Part shown: positions 12,209-64,000 of the stretch, one piece after another
Position numbering within the stretch: position 1 is the stretch's first letter
Layout: each line of letters starts with the position of its first letter
Origin: Paralichthys olivaceus
Lineage: Eukaryota; Chordata; Actinopteri; Pleuronectiformes; Paralichthyidae
Reading direction: 5' to 3'
Assembly (NCBI RefSeq): GCF_024713975.1
Contig: NC_091106.1
Coordinates: 8,969,001-9,033,000, forward strand
Length of the DNA stretch: 64,000 nucleotides
The notes under the pieces: model-generated
What the model was told of the DNA's origin: nothing
The model's input: the letters and a program-made list of their open reading frames with translations, nothing else
Database searches by the model: none
Program-made: the position numbers and the translations under genes

Positions 12209-14765
12209 CTAGTTCACATCCTTAATTATGTATCTCACATCTAGGGCGAGATTAGCAGTTTCTACAGCAACTTGCAACGCGTTGAGTTTAGCGGTGAAGG
12301 AGTCCAGCACACGTGTCTGCACAGGAGAATCTGTAGCGAGGGCTGCGGGTGAGAACTCAGCATATTTTGTGTTTAGATAAGTCCACTTCTTATTTGAGCT
12401 TCCTTCCACCAGTCCACAGCCGCAGAAGCCCAAGCTATCCTCTACGCATCCGTTCATCACATCTGCAGGCAGGGTCCAGTGGTGAGCATGAGTCAGATCA
12501 ATTAAAGAATTCCCACCATTGTGCTCCAGTGATTTGGCCACAGACTCCATAGAGCTGCAGAATCCGTCCATGCTGAGAAGGTACTCTGACTGTGAGCACC
12601 CTAATACTGCAGCAGACTCTGTTGCTTTGTTTGTGCTCTGGGACGAAAATAGAAAATAGTCAATTTTTAAGTAATCGCTGTAACAATAAGTGAAACAATA
12701 CGTCTGTGGATCTCACCTTGTGTCTGACGTAAGCAGCCAAGTGCGTCTCAGTGCACCCACCTCCAAGTAAGGCATACGGCTCCCTGAGGGTGAGCCTCAA
12801 CACATGTTCTGTCTTCTGGCACACTACCTTAAACAGATGCACAGACATTAAGATGTCAGTTCATCTGTCACATTTGCCCCATAAATGGATATTTCAAGCT
12901 GATGTCTGTGTCTGCAAACAAATTGAATGCCTTTTAAAATAAGTTTAAACTTACTTGATGCCAGATGATCGATGCTTTTATCACAAGTATAAGTAGAAAA
13001 AAAAGTGTATCTCTCCCCGAGAAACTCTTTACAAATTGTTTTATGGGGCCATATGCTGTATTATTGATTACATGTTTGCTTTATATGGTGGTGATTAAAC
13101 TGAACACTCCTCACTTTATCTTACCTTCAGCTCGCTTAGCATGGTCTCGTTCCTTTGGCAGAGGACCATCGTGCAGATTGCAGACTCCCCGGGTGCGTGT
13201 AAATGCAGCATAGTCTTGGATCCAAACTGCCTTATACTGAGATCCCTCACCTTCCCGTAGGCCTTGGCTGGGAGTGTGGTGTGTAATGTGGCCACAGGCT
13301 GAGCACCTTTTTGTTAGAAAAGATATTAAACAGGATATCAGTTACAGAGCAAAGTAATTATGAGTACAGAGTATGTTCGAAGTGGACAATGGATTATTAC
13401 CTCAATGGAGGTTTGCACCCCTGTCCGTTTGTTTGTTGAATGGATTACCACAGAACATGATTTGATTCAGTGGTTGAATTTTTTTCACCTTCTATAACAT
13501 TGTGAGATAGGATGTTTTTCTCAATTTTCCCAGAGAATAATTCATGAAACTTGATGGAAAAAATCAGGAACATTCAGGGAAGTGAGATTTATGAGTGTGT
13601 GAAAAGTGGTGTTGTTGTTTGGGTTTTATATTAATATAACATATGTGCGCTGTGCATAATATTACTTGTAGTGTAATGACATTTGACAGCATTGAAATAT
13701 CTCTGTGGGAAATTGTCTGTATAATACAGATCTGCAGTGATAAATCTGCCAACACGCCCATGCCTGTACTTAAAGTCTACCTGTAAGCAGAGTGAGCGGT
13801 TCCATGAGAGTGATTCCCAATCTCTCGATCACAATGACACCTTGACTCCTCAGGTATTGCTGTAGGACTGGGTGGATGACCTTCTGACAGACAAAGAGCT
13901 TGACGTCATCTTTAACTGCCTGCTTGCCAAGATCCAGGAGTTGATCCAAGATCTGTGCGTCTGTGTCTACACCCCAGGACATTTCGATGATCCCACCTCC
14001 GAGTTCAGGAATGTCTCCAGCAAGGGATGCGCTGAACAACACCATGCACAGTGGATGTGAAGTCAGGTTCTCTGCCTTGTTGATGCATGGGGCACCAGTG
14101 ACATCCACCAGCAAACCTGGAAACACTGCAGAGTTGAGCACAGAGTGGCCCTCAACAGAGATGGTCACTGTCTGACCCAGAGAGACTGCACCTGGTTTGT
14201 CACAGGGAACAGTCAGTAGAAAAGCCTGCACAGCCAGCTTGCTGATGTGAAGCGTCTCTTGCTCTGTGAGCAAACATGCTGGTTTGCTGGAGATAACACT
14301 GCGAGCTAAAGTGATCAGGTTGTGGCTGCTGCAGAAGTCGAGCTTCACTTTACAGCAGCAGTCCTCTCTCTGCAGGTAACTGACACACACATCCAGGAAG
14401 TGCCTGTTCAGTCTGATACACACGTTTCCTCTGAGGCCACTTTGCTTTGCTTGTTCGATTAGAGCCAAACACATAGTGGCAGCGAACAAACCGCAGTCAC
14501 TGAACCGGGACACGTGGTTGAGGATGGAGGTTTTGATGAGGTCAACAAGAGGCTGTGAGGATGAAACGGCTGCGAGGAGAAGTGATGAGGTCGAGGTGGT
14601 GACAACGTGTCCTCCGATGTTGTTGTGAACGAGTTTCAGTTTACCAGTCGGACCAAAACAAGACGTCAGGAGCTGCCTCAGTAAGTGAAGCTTGTTACGA
14701 ACGTCACTGTGGTCCAGCGGCAGATCCACACACAGAGACGGAGATTTCTTGACAAGTCGGGACAT
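12209..14765 (-). CDS. mkks: mkks (bbs6), chaperonin-like BBSome assembly protein (complete, 4 coding exons)
   Basis: In transcript order the exons are 14765-13781, 13306-13125, 12827-12717 and 12637-12209, with phases 0/1/0/0 and 1707 nt. This gives 568 residues (human MKKS 570). The protein starts [19 protein letters not shown] longer open frame upstream begins with TTG, not ATG, so 14765 is the start. It is a group II chaperonin (CCT/TCP-1)-related protein. The equatorial motif that is GDGTT in true chaperonins is SDCGLF here (residues 89-94), as in other MKKS proteins, so ATP hydrolysis is not expected. The conserved [14 protein letters not shown] motif is at about residues 409-422 in exon 3. 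The C-terminus has [22 protein letters not shown]. The family acts with BBS10, BBS12 and CCT to assemble the BBSome at the centrosome and ciliary base. It is head to head with slx4ip and convergent with memo1. Confidence 0.97.
13307..13780 (-). other. mkks intron 1 containing a dispersed fish repeat
   Basis: The intron lies between the large first coding exon (donor GTAGAC after the codon split G) and exon 2. Its middle is occupied by the repeat remnant listed at 13395-13600. Confidence 0.8.
13395..13600 (+). repeat. degenerate fish dispersed repeat (CCCCTGTCCGTTTGTTTG type)
   Basis: The order CTCAATGGAGGTTTGCACCC, CTGTCCGTTTGTTTGTTG, then GGATTACCACAGAACATG and ATTCATGAAACTTGATGGAA resembles a widespread percomorph repeat. 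That repeat carries a TTTGCCCCTGTCCGTTTG start and an ATTTCCACGAAACTTGGTGGAA-like middle. The identification is from memory of the family; the copy is decayed. Confidence 0.5.
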
Positions 14766-15129
14766 CACTTCACGAGGCAAAGACTCAGGTCCACACTTTG
14801 GACATTTAAAGACGCTTTAGTGTCTTGTTACTCAAACACAACGGTGTGGTTTAAGACTGGGTTTTTAAGTTGGACTTAAAAAAGACTACATCCAGTTCTT
14901 CCATCTTAAGCGCATCTGCTGGTCAAGACTCTCATTCGGACTCAAAGCGTTGCCTGATCAAAACGACAACTTTTTCTGCATACGTACTTCATCTAATATA
15001 TTAAAACGAACCAAATTACTGTTTTATTTCAAGTTATACTGAATATGTTTTAGTGAGAGTTATACTTTATTACAGTTTCGAAGCATTTAATTTCAAATTT
15101 TAATCAAGGCATTGTAACGGCTACCCCAC

Positions 15130-15143
15130 GTTTCCATGGTAAC
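15130..15143. promoter_or_regulatory. RFX X-box
   Basis: GTTTCCATGGTAAC matches the palindromic X-box consensus GTTNCCATGGNAAC at every fixed position. It is 365 bp upstream of the mkks start codon. RFX factors drive ciliary genes through this site, and mkks is a ciliary (BBS) gene. Confidence 0.8.
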
Positions 15144-15377
15144 ACTTAGAGCGTGCGGGTCCTAGTTGGGTCCTGTTTCGTTCAGAGTCGCATTCTCTCG
15201 CTTGTCTTTGCAAATTGTTTCTATTAAAACAGAAAACCGCTTCGTAATCATGTGACTCGAGTTCCACGCTTTAAAGTAGATAAAGAAAATAGCTCGGACT
15301 CCATCTTTCCTTTTTTAACAGACGTTTTTTATTCTACAGACTCGGACTGACTCTGCTGTTGGACTACCGACGGAATG

Positions 15378-15385
15378 TGACGTCA
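15378..15385. promoter_or_regulatory. cAMP response element (TGACGTCA)
   Basis: Full 8-bp palindromic CRE near the probable transcription start of slx4ip, just before a GCCGCCC/GCTCG-rich stretch. CREB/ATF sites are common close to start sites of bidirectional promoters. Confidence 0.55.
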
Positions 15386-15896
15386 TATCCTGCCGCCCTT
15401 CTCGCTCGACAAACATTCAAACTGTTGGCGGTACGTCTGTTGTCACGTCTGCTGGTTTTACTGTATTTACACATTATATCTGTTTGTTGCGTATTTACGG
15501 TGCAGTTAACACGTCGCTGGCTGGTTATGATTTGACAGATCCCCCTGGTGTGTTTCTTAGCAGTCATCTTTCTTCTTGCGAGCTGTTAAGATGATCCAAC
15601 TATTCGATACCAGATTTTAGTTCGATGCCTTTCAGCTGATATTGAGCTCTAGCCACTCTTCCTCATGTCCACAAAAAACATTTAAAAACATGGCGTAAAA
15701 GATTATTGAAGCCTCAGGTTGCAGCAACCAGATAAACTCTAATTATTGTAAAATGTCATAACTTCAATCTCATGTGAAGAGGTCACGTTAACGTATCGGT
15801 TCATCTGCACAACCAGATTATAAGAGTATACAACCACCTGTAATCTATGACTGTACATGTTTCAGGTCAAACTGGCTGAGTGCTGGGTTCAATGCA

Positions 15897-44933
<29,037 letters not shown>

Positions 44934-45090
44934 GGGGAGGGGGTGGTGGGCGAGCTACAGTAAAGATGCCTGACGCCACGGAGATAGAGATGATATTTTG
45001 TCAGGCTACATGTTTACCCCATGCAGTCTCCTCAGATGACTCGCATTTGTACATGTCACATTTTACTATGATATCTACATGTGTTTCACA

Positions 45091-45091
45091 G

Positions 45092-45123
<32 letters not shown>

Positions 45124-45173
45124 ACACACACACACACACAGACAGACACACACACACACACAGACACACACAG
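45091..45173. repeat. compound (CA)n microsatellite with GACA interruptions
   Basis: CA runs separated by CAGACA units, within the slx4ip 3' UTR. Confidence 0.93.
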
Positions 45174-45834
45174 ATCAAATGCTGAACACATTATGGCAAT
45201 TGATACACAAGCATTTGAGCTACGCTTTGTCAAATACTTGAAACAGACATTGCCTCCACCCATAAGTAGTGGTGGTCAACAGAGGCTTGCAAATGAAAGT
45301 CAAAAACCTTTAATTGGAGTTCAGATTTGGTTTTGTGTTAAAGATTGGGGATTTCAGACAGGCAGGAGCCATGCAGTACGTCATGGCTCTGAGTCTGAAA
45401 CACTGGCTCCTACGTGTCTGAAAAGAGTCCAGTTTCCCTCGCTGAAGCTCTGCTGTGATTGATCGTTATTTCCACTTTTATTTCATCACCCGCTTCTCAA
45501 AAAACGTCTTTTTTCTGAAGTCAGATCTCATTCATATGCAATTTGCTCCATGCTTAGTTGCTAAGCACCTGAAATCTTTTTGAATGTGAGGGTTTTATGC
45601 AGCTTTTTTACTGAACCCAAACCCAGTGTGTGTGGTGAAATGAGAAGCATTGGAAGTGTTGGTGGTCTTAAATGGGACGATGACAGAATCACCCCTGATG
45701 CTCAATAGGGCTGCTGATGTAATTCAGTTGGACCAGAGGTCAACTGTCATTCATGATGACATGTAACATAATGTCGCCTGAATCCTGATTCATTATTTAT
45801 ATTTTTTATTTTACTGCGAATAAGTTTCCTCTTA

Positions 45835-45840
45835 AATAAA
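45835..45840 (+). terminator. slx4ip: poly(A) signal AATAAA for slx4ip
   Basis: Canonical hexamer in the sense orientation about 900 nt after the slx4ip stop codon. Confidence 0.5.
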
Positions 45841-46509
45841 CATTTTTATTTGTGGAACTGTGTAATCAGCCTGATAATATCTCTGAACATATGGCTTCAT
45901 TTAAAGAAACATTCTCTGAGCATTGTTGGAATCAAACACTCCATACTGGCAAACACGTGTGTCTAACAGCGATGTTTCTAATAAACCAGTGCTTCGCCGC
46001 TCTCATTCTCAGTATTAGTGGGTGTAACCTGAGATGAGTCACTTACAGAAGCCAATTCTGTTCTTATTGAGAAACTGACCCTAATGTATTAAGTCGCTGC
46101 AGAGAGGTGCTGATAATCGCCTGCTTAGGCTCTAATCCTTTTAAACAGATTCTGCAGAGGAGTGCGTCTTAAAAATCTAAAATCTGTTCAACTCCACAAC
46201 GTAGGGACCTGTAGGCATCAAAAGGCTTGAAAGGTTTTAGTTAAGCCCACCACTTAAAAAGACCAACAAGGACAACATTGTGTAGGGATCATGAGGACCG
46301 CAGGTATTTTTGTCTCCAGGATTCAACTTAATACGAGCGGCTTGCAACAACGTAATTAGCTGTAAACACATTTAGACAGAGATCTTGCTCAAGTTCGTGA
46401 TGCGTCTCTGGAGACAGTTCCCACGAGAGAAACCTTTCATATGCTTAGACATGTTGGACTCGGTGCGTCACAGACAGACTCTTCACTCACCGTCCAGAAA
46501 AAAGACAAC

Positions 46510-46515
46510 TTTAAT
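46510..46515 (-). terminator. jag1: candidate poly(A) signal ATTAAA for jag1
   Basis: TTTAAT on the plus strand reads ATTAAA on the jag1 strand. A second ATTAAA lies about 24 nt upstream in the transcript. It gives a 3' UTR of about 1.45 kb. Confidence 0.3.
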
Positions 46516-46738
46516 TCTCTTTTCATACAAAATATTTAATAAATATGACTTTCAAAAATATATTGCCAGATCAACACATAATTCTCAAGTTCATAAACAC
46601 AAAAGTCAAAAATAGGACAAAATGTTGCCATGATCTCAAAAGGGTTAACGAATGAGATAAAACATGTTTGTCTTTAAGAGCCTCATTTTAAAAAAGAAAC
46701 AAATGTGCACAGAAACAAAGCAGACTCTTGCAGAGCAA

Positions 46739-46745
46739 GGCAGTG
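46739..46745 (-). promoter_or_regulatory. jag1: miR-34 seed match in jag1 3' UTR
   Basis: The jag1 strand reads ACACTGCC here, complementary to positions 2-9 of miR-34a. JAG1 is a reported miR-34 target in mammals; conservation of this particular site is not shown. Confidence 0.35.
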
Positions 46746-47949
46746 TATTTTATCTGACTCTACAGTGTTCCCATCGCCCCCCTACTGTTCAAGTACTCGA
46801 GGTCTAGCTTATGATATTACGCTGACTAAAGCAGATGGGAATTCTGGCGTGTCTCTACTGATGTGACTTACATTGCAAGCTGGTGGATTTGACAGCCTTC
46901 AAAAATACGTCGTTGGGTTAAAGTGAAGCTGCTGAAGGATTTTTGTTCCCTTAAGTATTTTAACCATTAGCGGCAAGCAATATGTCTGCCACCATGTCCG
47001 TCCCTCGCAGCAGCCGGGAGCTTTTGTCATCCTAACCTCACTTGCTTTCAATCAAGGTCCTGGCAACAAATAATGAAATGTCAAATGTGTGGAAGTACAA
47101 AACAAAAAAAAAAGTTATTTCTTTCAGGCCTGAAGTGCCTATTTTTTTGTCTTCTTTGAAATTTGGCTTTAATAGAAATTTGTTGAAAAATAAAAATGAA
47201 GTCACTGAAAGAAATGGTAGGCTTCCACAGCTATCCAAACCTTCAAACTAGACATAAATAAAAAGGAATGATATCTTAAGGCTCTTGATTATTAAGTTAA
47301 TAAATCAAATATACACAATGATTAATAAAAAAAATGTACATATCTACACGTTCTAAATCGACACATAAATTCTTCATATTGGCAGCAACTGCTGACATTG
47401 AGCCCGTCCCTCCCCAACCCCACCCGAAAAATAAAAATAAATAATAAAGTTGATCTTTTTTTTTTTTCTTTTTTTCCATTTGACAGTTGCTGAAGTCTAA
47501 AGCTGAAAAAGGCACTTTCTCCAAACGGAACTAGAAAGAATTCAAACACGTACTAAAAATAATTAACTCTAGTGTTGAACACGTCGCGTAGTTTTTTTTT
47601 GTCATTGTACAACAATTACACCAGGAGCCCCTTCCATGTGTCCACTAAATTAAAACAAACAAATGAAGAAGAAGACAGGGAAACGAATGAAATGCATAGG
47701 AAGACACTTCTGCAACTAGTTCTACAGTGAAATGTTTACCAGTGCCTTGTGTTTCCAGCCAACCGAAGCAACTGTCACTGCCAGTGTAAGCCAGCTTGTC
47801 AAAACTTAAATTAACACGGGGAATATCTGGAAATACTGTGGGGTCACGACTGACACGACAGTTTACTAACATGCCGATGCTCCCCCTGTTTCACCCACCA
47901 CCGGGGTGTGAAGGCGTAAGGCTTGGTTGCACGGCAACACAGCTGTCTG

Positions 47950-62945
<14,996 letters not shown>

Positions 62946-64000
62946 CTGAAACATCAGTTTTGACAACATCAACCTCAACTGCAAAAGTCTTGTTAAAATA
63001 TTAGATTGAGGTGAGGTCGGGTCAGGAAGGGAATAGTTGAAGGGCAGAATCCTACATTGAGCATTTGGGAGTTGCACTGTTCTACATGATCATACAGTGG
63101 GAACCAAAAAAATGCCCCAGAAATTCTTACACAAATTGCAGAAGAGCTCTGAGATAGCATTATATATAATTAAAAGCAACCATGTGAGCTGGAGAGGAAG
63201 AAAAGTACAAGGAGGAAATTAAGAAAAAAGGAAAAGACTGTCTGTAATGAGCATGCTTAACTGCTTTTTTTCTCACGCTCCCTCTGCAGCTCTCCCTGGA
63301 TGGTTTCTGATTCTCAGGTTTACAGCTAGAGGATATTACTGGTCCTAGACGCTGCGTTTTGCATCTGCCCAGGCGAGGACAGAACCACAGTCACCATAAA
63401 TTACAGCGTTGAGGACACCAATGCCACAGTCACTGCTGGGAAGCCTGCCAGTGTGCCATCAGCACTTTCTCCCAAGCTGCCTTTCTCACATACCTTCTTG
63501 TACGAACGGCAGACAGAAAAATCAGAGACTGAACTCTTTTTTCTTCATGCTTACAAGTATCTTTCTACACTTCAGATGGGGAGCAAAGGCCCAGCTGATG
63601 TACAGATTGTGCAATACTCGGGGGGATTTACAAACATACAGACTCAGCCACAGAAACCGACTTATTTTCATGTCAAACATAAAGAGGTCACGGCTCTGTC
63701 AAGCGAGCAAGGACTGACCTGGGAGCCAAGGGCTGTAATGAGCTTCACACACAGAGCAAACACTCTCTGAGCAAACATGCTCAGCCCAACCTCCAGACAC
63801 TACTGACTGTACACACACACACACACAAACCCCATGCATTAGCACCGCTCATTCACCCGCACACGTAGCACTCGCTACTCCGTATCTAAATCTTCCACCT
63901 GGGAGAGAATGAAAAATGTGTCACCACTGTTATTTACTGTGCTCACACGAGCAGAGGTGGCTGACCGCTGGGTGAATCGCTCCTCTGTGTAGTATGATGC
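62946..64000 (-). other. jag1 intron 3 (partial)
   Basis: Sequence upstream of the DSL exon. I looked for exon 3 (an EAWDSSND-type peptide) on the minus strand and did not find it, so this is intron to the window edge. A short (CA)n lies at 63811-63828. Confidence 0.65.

Larger units (their letters stand above)
14766..15896. promoter_or_regulatory. bidirectional mkks / slx4ip promoter region
   Basis: The two start codons (mkks at 14765 on minus, slx4ip at 15897 on plus) are 1.1 kb apart and point away from each other. The interval contains a perfect RFX X-box (15130-15143) and a palindromic CRE (15378-15385). It also contains a likely non-coding first exon of slx4ip, with a donor at 15431 (GCG/GTACGT) and an acceptor ending at 15865 (TTTCAG) before the coding exon. 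Precise transcription starts are not determinable by eye. No TATA box is obvious. Confidence 0.65.
44934..45860 (+). other. slx4ip: slx4ip 3' UTR
   Basis: This follows the TGA at 44931-44933. It contains a compound (CA)n tract and ends at an AATAAA at 45835-45840. The end point is inferred from that signal. Confidence 0.55.
46495..47949 (-). other. jag1: jag1 3' UTR (extent approximate)
   Basis: This AT-rich stretch follows the jag1 stop codon on the minus strand. Candidate minus-strand ATTAAA signals are at 46534-46539 and 46510-46515. A miR-34-type seed match lies at 46739-46745. Polypyrimidine and A-rich tracts are present around 47450-47470. The true end is not fixed by sequence alone. 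Confidence 0.5.

Noticed and set aside
14766..14780. Five extra N-terminal codons on mkks
   Set aside because: The codon at 14778-14780 is TTG on the minus strand, not ATG. The ATG at 14765 fits the family start MSRL.
45075..45462. His-Thr rich frames near the end of slx4ip
   Set aside because: Produced by the (CA)n tract in the 3' UTR.
62946..64000. Search for jag1 exon 3
   Set aside because: No minus-strand reading with the expected EAWDSSND-like peptide and flanking splice sites was found, so the first three exons lie outside the window.

Overview
The window is vertebrate nuclear DNA, almost certainly from a ray-finned (percomorph-like) fish. Genes are split into many short exons with GT-AG introns, microsatellites are frequent, and there are remnants of interspersed repeats typical of teleosts. 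I see no bacterial, phage or viral gene organisation. Almost all open frames in the introns are chance frames.

Four protein-coding genes could be rebuilt exon by exon. Splice phases close for all of them. (1) memo1, + strand, 9 coding exons from 2229 to 6771, 297 codons plus stop: complete. (2) mkks (bbs6), - strand, 4 coding exons from 14765 down to 12209, 568 codons plus stop: complete. (3) slx4ip, + strand, 7 coding exons from 15897 to 44933, 436 codons plus stop: complete, and spread over about 29 kb by long introns. (4) jag1 (jagged 1, a Notch ligand; probably the jag1b paralogue), - strand, 23 coding exons from 62945 down to 47950. It runs from the DSL exon to the C-terminal PDZ-ligand tail; the first three exons lie beyond 64000.

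Layout: 1-2228 is upstream sequence and promoter of memo1, with repeat remnants. 2229-6771 is memo1, and its 3' UTR runs to about 7.26 kb or possibly to 11.65 kb. 7.3-11.6 kb has no recognisable gene. memo1 and mkks converge on back-to-back poly(A) signals near 11.64 kb. mkks and slx4ip are head to head around a shared promoter at about 14.8-15.9 kb, which holds a perfect RFX X-box and a palindromic CRE. slx4ip and jag1 are tail to tail, with 3' UTRs between 44.9 and 47.9 kb.

The genes do not form one pathway. memo1 is a cytosolic LigB-fold protein in receptor tyrosine kinase and redox signalling. mkks is a chaperonin-like BBSome assembly factor at the ciliary base. slx4ip is a partner of the SLX4-XPF nuclease platform. 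jag1 is a membrane Notch ligand. mkks-slx4ip-jag1 is a conserved vertebrate block (human 20p12); memo1 beside it differs from the human map (2p22). I found no undescribed molecular system. The items most worth checking are the mkks X-box, a weak splice donor after jag1 exon 6 whose retention would give a short secreted ligand, perfect hairpins at 1.6 and 36.1 kb that share an arm core, and CTCF-like motifs flanking the mkks/slx4ip promoter.
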